Of a DNA stretch of 64,000 nt, positions 1 through 11,531 are shown in pieces. The number at the start of each line of letters is the position of its first letter. The first letter of the stretch is position 1. The stretch comes from Rotaria socialis (lineage: Eukaryota > Rotifera > Eurotatoria > Philodinida > Philodinidae), in NCBI GenBank assembly GCA_905331475.1, contig CAJNYU010001673.1:43238-107237 (forward strand), in the 5' to 3' direction. The notes under the pieces are model-generated. The model worked only from the letters and a program-made list of their open reading frames with translations, was not told the DNA's origin and did no database searches. Position numbers and translations under genes: made by a program.

Positions 1-177
1 CCGGAAGATCCCGGTTCACAAGGGCTTCAGCACATATTTGACCGGATTCCATCAGATTCCGATGATAAGGACCTCATAAAAAAATCTTTCATACAAGGGT
101 TATTTAATCACAACATGAATAAGCTGTACTATTTAGAAACACGCACATCAACCGAAACGACTACGCCTGATGAATAA
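1..177 (+). CDS. 3' end of an unidentified protein gene (partial)
   Basis: The first frame is open from base 1 and ends at TAA 175-177, giving the last 58 residues of a protein whose start lies outside the window. The tail is hydrophilic with an aromatic stretch (KLYYLETRTS) and a Thr/Glu-rich end. The LYYLxTR stretch faintly recalls the C-terminal part of class I ribonucleotide reductase large subunits, but the surrounding residues do not support that, so no function is given. Codon use looks like the other genes here (AT-rich third positions) and there is no internal stop. Coding status is likely but rests on one short open frame. Confidence 0.45.
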   Translation, partial: PEDPGSQGLQHIFDRIPSDSDDKDLIKKSFIQGLFNHNMNKLYYLETRTSTETTTPDE

Positions 178-639
178 TGACACATAATCCAAACCCTCAC
201 CGCTCAACCGGGTCCACAACAAACATTTCTCCCAACAGCAATCACCCTAAAAAAAATTGTAACCCGAAACCAACAACATCTAACTCACTAATACACACAC
301 TAAGAATGATCCAGAACAAACCTACTATACATCGTATTCATTAAACACATTATAAACCCGTTTACTGCATCATTTTGTTGCATTTCAGTTCTTGAAAACA
401 TCGCTCCCGACATCATGTTGCACCCATCGAAATCATTAATAATTCATAGAAATTCAATCTGAATATCATTCTGGAACATCACCATTAACGTTTTCATCAA
501 TTATTATAATTCTTGAGGGTGTAGTTGTCAACCACAGCCTATCTACAACGACACCCACACCCACCCCTTAAAGTTGTTTTTCCAACACGATGATCAAGTA
601 AGATGTCTTTTTTTGTTAATTTTTCATCCTAAAATGATT
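178..639. other. Intergenic DNA with a short G-rich hairpin
   Basis: No coding signal is seen. At about 513-573 GGGTGTAGTTGT is followed 16 bases later by ACAACGACACCC, a 12-bp inverted repeat with one mismatch, then by C-rich ACCCACACCCACCCC. A similar G-rich hairpin lies at about 54885-54935. Confidence 0.5.
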
Positions 640-1110
640 TGGTGACCGGTCAAAACGTCGCGGACAATTCGTTGCAAAAAAGTTGTCGCTTGGACAAATC
701 GTTGCATGGACAAAACGTTGCACGGATAAAATGTTGCAATATTACATATTGTTACAAATGTTTATTCAGAGGATGAATTCAAATTTTGTAATGCAAATCA
801 ATGAAAATAATATAATAAATGAATTATAAAATAAAACTAAAATCGCTATCAATCTAGAGATTTAAACATCAATCGCATTTCCAAAGATTAACCAGGAATT
901 TTTTCTAATTCTTTGAATACATCATATTGAGTAGCACTTCATTTTTGATCAATAGATATATTACAATGATTTGCCCATGCAACGATTTGTCCGCGACATT
1001 TTGCCCGCGACGTTTTGTCCACGGCGATTTGTCCTGCTACGATTTGTCCGCAAAGATTTGTCCGCAACGATTTGTCAGCAACGATTTGTCTCGCGACAAT
1101 CTGTCCTAGT
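640..1110. repeat. Inverted-repeat element whose arms are short tandem arrays
   Basis: The left arm (about 650-742) carries several copies of a motif like GGACAAATCGTTGCA. The right arm (about 970-1107) carries about ten copies of its reverse complement, TGCAACGATTTGTCC and variants, spaced 13-18 bases apart. The AT-rich middle has no coding signal. The arms face each other, so the whole could fold back on itself. A non-autonomous DNA element with subterminal repeats is the likeliest reading. The open frame inside the right arm is only a translation of the repeat. Confidence 0.65.
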
Positions 1111-1659
1111 GCCAATGATTTGTTTTCAATGAATCAATTAAGAAATTCTTCTTCCGCTTTTACTGACATCATCTGAATCGGAGTCTTGTTCATTATCTTT
1201 ATTTTGATTGTTACATAGAAAAAAGTTCAATGCTGCTACTTGAACCTAACAAACAGTGAAAAGGTAAATTTTAAGCGAATAAATCAACAAACCTTTGTGA
1301 TTTTTGAAAAACATGCTGAAGCGATGATATTTCCGTGTGAGTGTCCATAAAAAGAAGTCTTGCATCATGTTTCATGCCCACACCCGTAGTTTTCCTATTC
1401 GTCATTTTTATTGCACATTTTACGCTTGCGATATTTACCTCGACGAGCGATTTTACCTTTGGCATCGTCAAACTTTTCGACACTTGTACTTTCCGATCTT
1501 ATAAGTACATTCATTCATGAGCATAATCAGCATCATATTGATAATCCCTTGCAGTTCATTGAATTAGCTGTATAAAAGAAATAGAAACCCAATATTCTTA
1601 TTATGGTTTAGTTTTATATAAAATAGCTTCAAATGAATAACGTCCCATGTAATAAAAGC

Positions 1660-2075
1660 CGCATGAAAATCGGCGGTTAACCGCGGTTTTACCGGTCCGG
1701 TTACCGGCTCTCATTACCGCAGAACGGATAAATACCGCGGTTTACCACAAAAAATGAACTGGCATTTACCGCGGTTACCGCTAAAAAAAGCGGTTAGCCG
1801 GTTCATCTATAATTTTTGACAGAAAAAGTCTTCCAAATCATCAATTAAACTATTTTAAAGATCTTTTTTTTACTGTTACATGTGATAAACATGCGCAAAA
1901 AACCCCNGTCTTCCAAATCATCAATTAAACTATTTTAAAGATCTTTTTTTTTACTGTTACATGTGATAAACATGCGCAAAAAACCACCGGTTTACCGCGG
2001 TTTTACCGGTCCGGTTGCCGGCTCCCATTACCGCAGAACGGATAAATACCGCGGTTTACCGCAAAAATTGATCCG
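1660..2075. repeat. CCGG-rich palindromic repeat, duplicated around an N
   Basis: Palindromic runs such as CGGTTAACCGCGG and ACCGGTCCGGTTACCGG occur at about 1670-1800 and again at 1988-2070. A block of about 78 bp beginning GTCTTCCAAATCATC (1829-1905) is repeated almost exactly at 1907-1985, with a single ambiguous base (n) at 1906 between the copies. The near-identity of both blocks and the N suggest an assembly join inside a repeat. A related CCGG-rich element lies at about 52195-52470. Confidence 0.6.
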
Positions 2076-3165
2076 GTATTCGCAACATGGGGTATTAATC
2101 CTTCAATATTTTCATTCTCAATCATTCGCGTGAAATTTTTTCTTATGAAACAATATTATTTTGTGATCGATTGAAATTCGATGTTAATATTTCTGTTGTA
2201 GATATAATTGATGTGTTTGAGAAAAAAACTTTCTTATTAATATAGTGTATATTATATTTACCACAATCTAATGTAAAACCATATGGGATACTATTAGCAG
2301 TTGTATGCAGGTCTCAAAATTATAGAAGTAAAATATTGAAACTTCTGCGTATTTCTTTTAGAAACTTCAATTGTATTTTCAATAACACTAAACAAACTAG
2401 GAAAACATCATGCTGAATTTTGTTTTTCGAAAGCTTCCGACATATCGTTTTTTGTATTTATTTCATGTTAATTTGCACAGTTCACATCAATTTCAACACG
2501 AATTATTAGAAAGCGTATAGAATTGTTTCTTTTCGTCTTTTATATCGAAGACGATATCATGTTTAAGACCATCAACACTAAAACGATTACATTATTCCAT
2601 CAAATTATTCAACGATGTGTACGAAAATTGCGAGAATAATTGAGACTAGGATACGTCGTAATTTTCAAACGAAAATCAAGAAACAATCTGAAAGAAGATG
2701 AGTGCCAATGAATGACAACAAAGTAAAATAAAACCAATCTATTTCATAGCAATCAACATGACAAAAAATATAAACGATGTCCTCATAGAACTATAACAAT
2801 AATGATAGAAGTGAAATAGTTGGAGAGCAAAGAATAAAATAAAGAGTCAGATGAAAAAAGGAATATAATTGCGATCACGTATAATAGCCAAGGAGAAACA
2901 TATTAGAGCAAGATATAACTGACGTTTATGAGGTGCTAAAGATGTTCAAACTATATTTCATTGAGCTGCACAACCATCACGTTCTAAATATGAAAAAGAA
3001 AAATATCTGTGATAATCATGCAACACGATTATATCCACTCACCACGCTTTGATTTTTCCACCTCCCTTTGCAGCATAAAACGACGACCAGCATCAATCAC
3101 CACCTGTTCATATTCTTGATCATTCAACTGATCATTTTCGAACAGTTGTTACAGGTTCTGAATTG
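2076..3165. other. Intergenic, nothing identified
   Basis: AT-rich sequence with frequent stops in all frames. No gene, RNA or clear repeat was recognised. Confidence 0.5.
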
Positions 3166-3507
3166 CCCAGGTTGTTCATTTCTACAGTCGGATCTGAAAA
3201 TGGGTTGCATCGGATCTTACATGAAAACCGACAAGAAACAACAGATTCCGCCGGATTCCGGGTCGAGATTCGGATCCGTAGGATCGGAATCCGATCGTAT
3301 CCTACTCTGAGATCCGATGCGCCAAAAAGGTCTGCTATACTCAACTTCTAAAAAGCTCTTTTGCACTAAATGGAATTTTGATATTTTTCAAAAATTCTTC
3401 CGTCGGATCTGTCAATAGTTCTGAAACCCAGAATCCAACTGGATTTCCTCGGTTAGTAGGATGTTTTAGGATCCGATAGAATCCGTCGTCGGATTAGTCG
3501 ACCTGGG
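3166..3507. repeat. Foldback element with CCCAGGT ends (copy 1)
   Basis: The element begins CCCAGGTTG and ends CGACCTGGG, giving a short terminal inverted repeat. The inside is full of GGATCCGA/TCGGATCC-type motifs that pair with one another. Its last roughly 38 bases closely match those of the element at 30819-31076 (both carry GGATTAGT just before CCTGGG), so the two belong to one family. The short overlapping open frames here are by-products of the repeat. Confidence 0.6.
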
Positions 3508-4231
3508 TGATTCATCTAAGCGGTTAATTTCGCTTTCATGTACCATAATCTAAATATTTAATGAATATGATTATTAAGAAAAATATACGAAAGTCGATGC
3601 AATGTGCAAATATAACCGTGAGTTGGTGTCGAATTGCTCATGCAGCAAGATCAATTAAAGTATTCTGATTTAAACGAGCTTCGTATAAAAATCAAACTTT
3701 TGAGCAAATAGGATGTTTAGTTAAAGTTGAATCTGAAATGTTCAGCTTTATTCAAGAGAAACAAGAGCAGTTATTCGACTGGTTGATACGGTTTAAAACT
3801 ATAGAAATCGAAATAGAATCAACAATTTTCTCTGATCGAAATGGAAATCTAGAGTGAAGAATGTTCACAATGAAGTCAAAAAATGAGCATAACGCTTACC
3901 ATATCAATAGCCATTTTCTCTGAGAAAAACAATGAAATGGATGTTGAATTAACTAAAGATTGTCTGCCTTTTATATATGTTCACTATTCGTCATGAGCGA
4001 ATCAATTTGTGTCTATGTTCAGTGAAATAGGTGAAAGAAAAAGAAAAAGACGTCGGCGGACGAACATTGTTCAGATGGCACTTCATTCATAGAGACAACA
4101 GACAAAACATTTGTTGAATACGCTCGATGATCATGACAGAAAAAGTTCAAAAGTATATGCAGATTTTTTTAAACAGAGTGAGTTTTTAGGTTAGTGAACA
4201 TGAGCGGAACGAAGAGAAAAAAACAAATATA
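3508..4231. other. Intergenic, nothing identified
   Basis: No coding signal or clear repeat was seen. A purine-rich run (gtgaaagaaaaagaaaaag) lies near 4031. Confidence 0.45.
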
Positions 4232-4520
4232 CCCAGGTTGATTAAAACGGACTCGTTTACGGTCTGTTTATCGACGGTAAACGATGTCAAAACGGTATAT
4301 TTACGGCAGTAAATAGGCCGTATTTGCTCGTAATACCTGGCGCAGTAATACGGCACCGTAAACGGGACCGAATTTTCATGGTTTACGGCAGTTTGTGCTC
4401 CGTACTCTCATGATAATACGGTCCGTATTACTGCGCCAGATATTACGGCAAACTTTCGCCTGTAAAATAGTCGTAAAGTAACCGTCAACGACCGTATATG
4501 GGCCGTACTGTTCGACCTGG
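4232..4520. repeat. Foldback element with CCAGGT ends (related copy 2)
   Basis: It starts CCCAGGTTGATTAAAACGG and ends CCGTACTGTTCGACCTGG. Much of the interior is made of short inverted pieces around TTTACGG/CCGTAAA, and CGCAGTAATACGG pairs with CCGTATTACTGCG. The ends resemble the 3166-3507 element but the interior is different. TATAC lies beside both ends, a possible 5-bp target duplication. Confidence 0.6.
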
Positions 4521-4930
4521 CTATACTCTATTTTGCTGAAAACAAGGGAAAAAATAAAGAAGGATACATCAAATGTGCAAGAGATGTTTTACTCAATATT
4601 GAACTTACAATTGAATACTCGATATTGTTGTAATCGATATTTTCAGCTGGATATAAACTAGACGAAAATTTTCAATAAAATGATGAAGTGAATTGCGACA
4701 ATCGTTCAGACTGGAACTACGAGCAATGTTCAAACAAGACTCGATAAACAATTTGAAAGGCGATGAGAAACCAACGAATGATAAAAAAAATGAAAACAAA
4801 TATCATCATAATTAATCAAAATTTAAAGTAAATTACTAATCCACAATTTACTTTTATTTTACTTGATGTTTTTCGATTTTTTCGAAGTACAAAACAAAGT
4901 ACTTCTTTACTATGATAAGTACATTGCTTA

Positions 4931-5250
4931 CCTGGCCTCGGATTCGTCCTATATTTCCTATATTTAAAAAAATTCCTATTTTTTCTCCTATATTTCGATG
5001 AATTTTCCTGTATTTCCTATAAAAATGAAAAATAGTAGAAAATTGCTAAAAACGCTCTTGTTTTGACAAAAATTTCGTGCATATGTGAAGTTGATGCAGG
5101 AAAAGTTTAAAAGAACGTTTAATTCGAATCTAAACAACGAATTTTCAATATCCTATTTTTTCTGATTTTTTACACCTTTTCCTGTATTTTTAAAAAGTTT
5201 CATCCTGTGCTAATTCCTACATTTTCAAAAACTTGCAATCTGAGGCCAGG
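4931..5250. repeat. MITE-like element with CCTGGCCTC termini
   Basis: CCTGGCCTCGGATT at the left end matches the reverse complement of AATCTGAGGCCAGG at the right end, 13 of 14 positions. Arms contain repeated TCCTATATTTCC-type motifs. At 320 bp with no open frame it fits a non-autonomous DNA element. No target-site duplication is evident. Confidence 0.6.
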
Positions 5251-7898
5251 AATTTCTTCTTTTTATAGACATTTATATACACCAGTGCTCGATTTTACTT
5301 TGAGATGGAGGGAAAACATCGTGCCACAAGATGATTGATATGATCAAGGTACGATGGTAGGAGATGTCTAATTTATGGTCTTGTTCTTGATTTTTATGCA
5401 ATTAACAAAGGTATGCTACGTAAAAGTAACACAGTTGCATACAAATATTGTCTAGCGAATCCGAAGCGATGCAAGAGATTTAGTGTTGAAATTTTTGGGT
5501 GAATGGAATTTGTCTCATACTAAATAGAAAAACTAACATACTATATCATGTAGGTTAAGAAATTCTGAGAAAAAAAGCATAATATTGATTCGAGTTTAAT
5601 GCTGATGAGCAGATTTTTCATAAAAAAAATGTGGAAACTTCGGATTTCATCTGAAAGTTATGTGTACTGCAAAAAGTGCATGGGATATACGAGTCATTCT
5701 AGAATGTCTGAACACCAAAATTATCATGAGAAACTAGGCAATTTGATTTCTGGATGCAGCTTTTGTGCATTTTGAGACGTTTTTCAGGCGATGTTTCATC
5801 AGAAAGCTACGGTTTAGTTCAAAACTAATATCAGATTCGGAATCAGCGCTAAAAATTGAGTCGATTTATATATGTTGTGAATAATTCTGAGAAAGATTTA
5901 TTTTTTGAAAAAAATTCCCTGTACTCCCCCTCAGGGATGGCCTGGTCAAAAATGACAATTTTTTCGATAACTCAACCATTTATTGAGGGATTCTTCTCAT
6001 CTTGGAACTTGACCGAGATATTCATGAGATTGAACTGTGTGGAAAATTTCATCACGGTCTGACTCTCCTTTCGAAAGTTATCGTGCCTACGGCCGGCCGG
6101 CCGGACACACTGACCGATTCTAGAGTGTACTCCCTTTTTGAGTACACAAAAACTACGCATTGTTGGCAAGAATAATTACTATATAGATTTAGCGCTAACT
6201 CAACTGTCGAGAGAAATTTATACATCAACCATGTGTGTCAATTCCAAATACAATGGATATGTAAATCCTGTTAAAGTTCTATCGGCAGGAATTGAACTAC
6301 TACAGTGGTGGATTATAAGCATAGTTCATGTGATGAAGGAAGCGAACATCTGAAGGAGTTTTGATTTCAGAAGATTTAAAAACTTCGATGCTATAGATTG
6401 ATTTTGAAAAACGAATATAATGCAATGATTAAAAATATTAATGATACAATGATGCTGTCAGACATTAAAACATTCAAGCAAAAGAAATGATATCCATTAA
6501 CTTTAACTTACGATGAATTATTTAAATATTTCTTTACTAGACTACTTTGTAAAACAAAAATTAGCAATAAGTTATAGATTCTACATAGAGATCGGAAGTA
6601 AATAAGCCAATATAAGCTTATTTTATTTTTAGTACATTTTATATATTATTTTTTCGGAGATAAATATTCATCTATATTACTTGAAATTTCTTTTGTGCCA
6701 CTACGTAATAATAACGCAAAATTGAATATCATACTCTAGTGGGAGTAAAATATATTTATATTTTAACTAAATACACCTTGGGAACTAGTAAAAATCTATA
6801 TTTCTTTAAAATAACAAGAGAAAGAAGCCCACAGTGTTAATGTGTGTGTGCATAGTCCAGGATAAATCGACCGTACTACTTCTAAATCAAAAACAAAATT
6901 AGAATATAGTTTTTCTGACGTGAGTCTTAAATACCCGCCATTGCTGTTTACATTTCGGAATCTTAAAAATATACTGCACAGTTATAAGACTAAAACATCA
7001 ATGTAGATACATTAAAAATGCTGTAAAAGCGGTATTTTATTCTCAATCTCGACATGAGTGACTTATAAAACTTCTAAACTTACTGAAATTCGTAAATAGA
7101 TAGCTAACGTTTTTTGTTTACGAACTGTGATATCGAAACTATTTTCTCTGATAAAAACACTTGAAAGCATATAATCGATCAGAATTTCCTTGTTTTTTTA
7201 TTTTATTTCAAAAGATGAACGTGATGAATCGATGAGTCTTTGTCTGAATGAGTAAACTCAACACAAGAGCGATTAGTCTAGTGTAATTGAAAAGGATTTC
7301 TTTAATATATTATTCGATCAATTTTTTCATATTCACGGTTCGCAACACAGAAACAACGATTTAACTGAAAATCTTTTAGTAAGCATGTACTTCGATTACA
7401 GCCAATAGGTTTCTTGTAAAAATCCAACCTAAAAGAAAGTCAATCATAAATATTATTATGTAAGCATAAATATTTTAAACCAAGTCCGCCATCTCATATA
7501 ATCAAACTCAGAATCAATTGAAAGCAATAGAAAACAAGTACCTACTAAAAAACGAGAAAAAATTTCATGCGAATTTGAATATTTTATTTAAATAAATTTC
7601 ATGCATTATTCTAATTATCGTCAACTTTAATACGAACTAAAAGGGCTCTTCAATCATGATTTAGATGTCAAGCAATTACTGAAAATTCAGTTCACATTTG
7701 ATGAGTCAAAATTTATTTTCAATTAATATCGTGTAAAAACGTTTCGGATCGATTACCGTATTATAAGCATGTCATTCATATTTCAGCCATGGCATATAAT
7801 GAGTCTAATTAGTTTCTATAATGTAATTCACATTCTTGATATTTCTTCACAACATAATTAAATATTCTCAATTGTTTCGACTGTAGACGATATATATA
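5251..7898. other. Gene-poor region with a GC-rich palindrome
   Basis: No protein gene is supported. At about 6090-6105 lies CGGCCGGCCGGCCGG, very unusual in this AT-rich sequence. It is followed at about 6124-6144 by GAGTGTACTCC and GAGTACAC, a short inverted pair. The stretch 5570-6150 may belong to a degraded mobile element, but no termini were found. From 6150 to 7898 nothing was identified. Confidence 0.4.
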
Positions 7899-8031
7899 TA
7901 TATATGTGTCGGAGTTGACTTTAAAATTCAGTTGCCTTTAAAAGGTAACTAGTTGACTATAAAATATTTTAAACTCAACCAGTTGACTTTTAAAGGCAAC
8001 TGAATTTTAAAGTCAACTCTGACATATATGT
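7899..8031. repeat. Short hairpin element (TATATG...GAGTTGACTTTAAAATTC)
   Basis: The left arm from about 7908 (GTCGGAGTTGACTTTAAAAT onward, continuing through CAGTTGCC) is the near-perfect complement of the right arm ending near 8023. The paired arms exceed 40 bp with a loop of about 35 bp, flanked by TATATATG/CATATATG. The size and structure fit a miniature inverted-repeat element. A hairpin RNA is possible but not shown. Confidence 0.65.
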
Positions 8032-8712
8032 ATCCGAAAATAGAATATCTTGATGCATTAAAAAAAAATATTTGTCAATATAAAAAAAAGTAATGTGAAG
8101 CATAACCAACAACTTCCTAGTGATCTATGGGCGAAGAAGCCCTATTTTTCTATAGATCCATCTGGATAATTAGAAAGTATTCGAGAGTACATGATTAAAA
8201 GAATATTAAACTGTTACTATCTATTCATAAAAGCAGCGTTGTAGCTATATGAAAGTATTATAGCATGAATATATTTTTATCACCAAAATCGACGGTATTA
8301 CAATGACTTGCAAATAGCTGTAAGCGTTGCTCATCGATATAACTTTACATACAATTATTTCGCAATCATTGAGCACAGTGACTCATGATTAGATCAATCA
8401 CGATTTCTACATCAGTGCGTTTGAAATTTCTTCGTATTTTTTTAAATCATTCAGTGAAACGGCTAAAATTTGTTCATGATAGTTGTAATAGTCAAAGTGT
8501 TTTCGAAGTAATTTAATTGCAAAAGAAAACTTTTTCTGCAAGTAGTGAAAATTTTTATTTTCTAATTGGGATTTGTGTTTAGTTTAAAGTTACATCGCGT
8601 AAGAAAAAGTATAATGAATCGAATGCTTATAACAAAAGTTTGAAAATCAAAAACAAACAAAGAACGTAGCGTAACGCAAAGCCATCAATCATTAAACTAG
8701 AAAAATGTGTTT
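8032..8712. other. Intergenic, nothing identified
   Basis: AT-rich. It lies downstream of the minus-strand gene that ends at 8713 and must hold its 3' UTR. No other feature was seen. Confidence 0.4.
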
Positions 8713-9198
8713 TTAGTCAGTATGTACTTGTCGTGAACGAGACGATCGCGATTGTGTGTTATGTTCTGATCGGCTGTGGCTTCTGACTTTTGGTTTTGGT
8801 CGTTGTTCTCGAACAATGACATCACCGTTGCCTTTTTGAACGATTGTTCGTTGAATGACTTGCCTTTCAGGTGTTGGTAATCGGTGTCGCACTTGTCGAT
8901 AGATCGGTTCTGGTGTGGGTAATACAATTACTTGTCGATAAATTCGAGGTTGACGACGAGGACGTAATGATTGTAATTCTGAATCGACATATTCAACTTT
9001 TGTTGGCTGTCGTTGTTGTTGCTGTTGAGGTTGTTGTTGTTGTTGCATTGGATAATAAAGATTATTGGGACCAGTTTGCATTGGATAATAATGATTATTG
9101 CCACCAGTTTGTGTAGGATAAACTGATGGTAATGTTGGATAATAATATGGTTGTTGATGATACATATAAGGTGTGTAAGAGCTGATTACAGTTGCCAT
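8713..9198 (-). CDS. Low-complexity Tyr/Pro/Gln-rich protein, unknown
   Basis: An open frame of 161 residues. The N-terminal 50 residues are rich in Tyr, Pro and Thr (PYYYPT, two HYYPMQTG/LYYPMQ units). A glutamine tract follows at about 52-63. The middle has repeated RQPRIYRQV / TPEPIYRQVRH / TPERQVIQRT units, and the end is Arg/Ser-rich (SHSRSEHNTQSRSSRSRQ). No catalytic domain is recognisable. The composition suggests a disordered or structural protein. The ATG lies 10 nt after a TTTTCATACACAG acceptor-like site, so a 5' exon or a trans-splice site may precede it. No family can be named. Confidence 0.6.
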   Translation of the reverse strand: MATVISSYTPYMYHQQPYYYPTLPSVYPTQTGGNNHYYPMQTGPNNLYYPMQQQQQPQQQQQRQPTKVEYVDSELQSLRPRRQPRIYRQVIVLPTPEPIYRQVRHRLPTPERQVIQRTIVQKGNGDVIVREQRPKPKVRSHSRSEHNTQSRSSRSRQVHTD

Positions 9199-10961
9199 TG
9201 GAAGTTACCTGTGTATGAAAATAAGGAAGAAAAAAAATGATGAGACGAGATACTGTCAACTGAGGTTTGCGGTGAGTTATATAGCCTGCCTTGTCAGCTG
9301 GAACGTATGAGAACAAAAATGATTAGAGAGAGAGAAAAAAAAGAAGTGACAGCATAAAAGGGAAAAAATAAGCTTAAAACAAGAACAAGAAAAATGAGTT
9401 ATCGATGGATGTAAAATTGCAATTTACAAGTCAACCACGAACATTTAACATTCGATGTATATATATCAAAAAACAAAAAGAAAGACAGTTTGTTAAATGA
9501 TGAATGTTTTGTTTTGTTTTGTTTTGTTTTTGATCAGCAAATAGCTATTATTGATGCGCTGTTACATCTATGCATGATATGCAACGTAAATTGCATATAT
9601 ATATATATATATATATAAGGCGTTTTCTTCTAGGACTACTGAGAAAAATTATTCGATGCTGTTTGAAAAAAAATTAAACGACGGCGTACAACAACGTAAT
9701 AATATCTATAGGGAAAAAATGAGTCGGAACAAAAACATATTAGTAAGATCGAGTGTTTTTGTTCAAGTCTCTTTGACCTATTAATTCTGGATGAATTTAT
9801 ATCTAATAAATATCTAATTAGTTCGATATTTAACGATTTCAACTAAATGAATATTCAGTCAAAAATTGTTTCGTTAATTTATATTAGCATCTATTTGTAC
9901 CGGTGAAATAGAAGTAGAAAAATATACCCACGCTATGCTTTATTAAACACCTTTTTTGTATGTACATAAAAGCAACATACATGTTAATTAGAAGGCAATC
10001 ATTCAATGAATATTGATGAAAAAAAATGAGAAAAAAAACGTCTATCTGATTTTTCAGGTACTTTGGAGGTTATCAAAATTCATATCGAAAGCAACTGTCT
10101 ACTTTCAGTTGCTATTTTCATTGAATATTTCAACAAGAGAATTTTGTTGCGACCAAACGACAACAAAATTTGTTCGATTGCAGATTTTCACCTTTGACCT
10201 ATCCTCTTCATAAATATTGATGTGTTGATAATGTATCCCGACAATTTTACAGAGACGAGTCGTTAAATACAGGAGCAAAAAGTCAAGGGCAAAAAACAAA
10301 TAAAAAAAGCCGCAGTGAAATATATCATCAATAATCGGTTAGCAAGAAAAAGCAAAAGTAATCTGCTAGCAGTGTACGATGGCAGACGTCTATGACAGAA
10401 ATATCAAGATTATTGAATGATTTCAATCTATTCATTGTAAATATGCAGCCAGTCGATACGAAATAGAATATTGAAGATTTTTATTGATGAAAATTTAAAA
10501 ACATGCACATTAACTTATTAATACTATTTAAAACTAAAGAAAACATCATTGACGACGTTATCTTCATTCTATAGAGCTCTCCATTTTCAATTAGACATAT
10601 GAATTAATTGTATTGTTACTTTAATTTTGATTATACAGTGATTACGATGGTCATCTATTTAATATTTGAAAGCTAAGTACTGAATTGGTATTGGAATTCT
10701 TTTTTGAAATTTATACACTATCTAACACATAAGCTAGATCTTTCAACTTCAAAAAATGAAACATTCAAAAACAATCATCGGTTCAATCTTGAAAATTTAC
10801 TAGTAGCCCATAAATTACCATATCGTATCCATAGTATACCTAAACGAATTTTATCTTTTAACTACGAAAACAAAAACTCCTACGTTTGCTTTCACTTCTG
10901 AAGCAAAAAAACGAATTCAGATTCTTAAATTTGATTCTTGAATGAAATATCTCCTACGACG
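9199..10961. other. Intergenic with simple repeats
   Basis: Contains a GTTTT pentanucleotide run (about 9509-9532) and a (TA)n run (about 9595-9617). Short open frames are present but have no recognisable content. The segment just before 10962 holds the 5' region of the PEMT gene. Confidence 0.45.
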
Positions 10962-11531
10962 ATGATTCGTTTCAATGATTCGCATTTACATTATACATGT
11001 TTCATTATTATACTATGTCCTCTTGTATGGAATATTTTCGCACGTCTATGTTATGCATTGATACCAAAAAATACTTCGAAATATAAACGTTATATTGTAT
11101 GTTATTTATTAACGATATGGATATTTTCATTTTCATCCTATCGAGATTATCTAATTCGACAAACAATACAAAATCAACCAAAATTTATATTAATAGATGA
11201 TTATTCTCAAGTTATAGAATATATTTCTGTTCTATTATTTCTTGTTGGACAAATATTTGTTTTATCATCATTTTATCAATTGGGTATTACTGGAACATTT
11301 TTAGGCGATTATTGTGGAATTCTGATGGATGCGCCAGTAACAACATTTCCATTCAATATATTAAATAATCCAATGTATATTGGATCAACATTATCCTTTT
11401 TTGCTTTAGCATTATATTATGCTTCACCTGTTGGTATTTTACTTACAATAGAAGTTTACCTAGTTTATCAAATCGCATTGTTATTTGAAGAACCATATAC
11501 AAAATGGATTTACGAACAGAAAAACAAATAA
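10962..11531 (+). CDS. PEMT: Phosphatidylethanolamine N-methyltransferase-like, intronless
   Basis: A 189-residue membrane protein of the PEMT/phospholipid methyltransferase family, which uses S-adenosylmethionine to methylate phosphatidylethanolamine to phosphatidylcholine in the ER or mitochondria-associated membrane. Seen: four hydrophobic segments; the family motif FxLGITGTFLGDYCGI at about residues 110-125; the PFNILNNPMYIGST block; and the EEPYTKWIY stretch near the C-terminus, where a paired Glu is expected to bind AdoMet. Length is close to the usual 199 residues of animal PEMT. The start at 10962 was chosen as the first ATG in frame and lines up with the family N-terminus. No intron interrupts it. 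Identification is strong from motif order. Substrate is inferred from the family. Confidence 0.92.
   Translation: MIRFNDSHLHYTCFIIILCPLVWNIFARLCYALIPKNTSKYKRYIVCYLLTIWIFSFSSYRDYLIRQTIQNQPKFILIDDYSQVIEYISVLLFLVGQIFVLSSFYQLGITGTFLGDYCGILMDAPVTTFPFNILNNPMYIGSTLSFFALALYYASPVGILLTIEVYLVYQIALLFEEPYTKWIYEQKNK

Noticed and set aside
1..177. Ribonucleotide reductase large-subunit tail
   Set aside because: Only LYYLxTR resembles it; length and neighbouring residues do not fit.
927..1109. 60-codon open frame rich in DLS/CP repeats
   Set aside because: It is only a translation of the tandem CGATTTGTCC repeat arm.
1136..1490. Minus-strand frames that might join into a small gene (DSDSDDVSKSG end)
   Set aside because: Acidic stretch looks protein-like but no consistent exon set or family; other frames carry stops.
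3068..3351. Overlapping short frames on both strands
   Set aside because: They lie in the CCCAGGT foldback element and follow its repeats.
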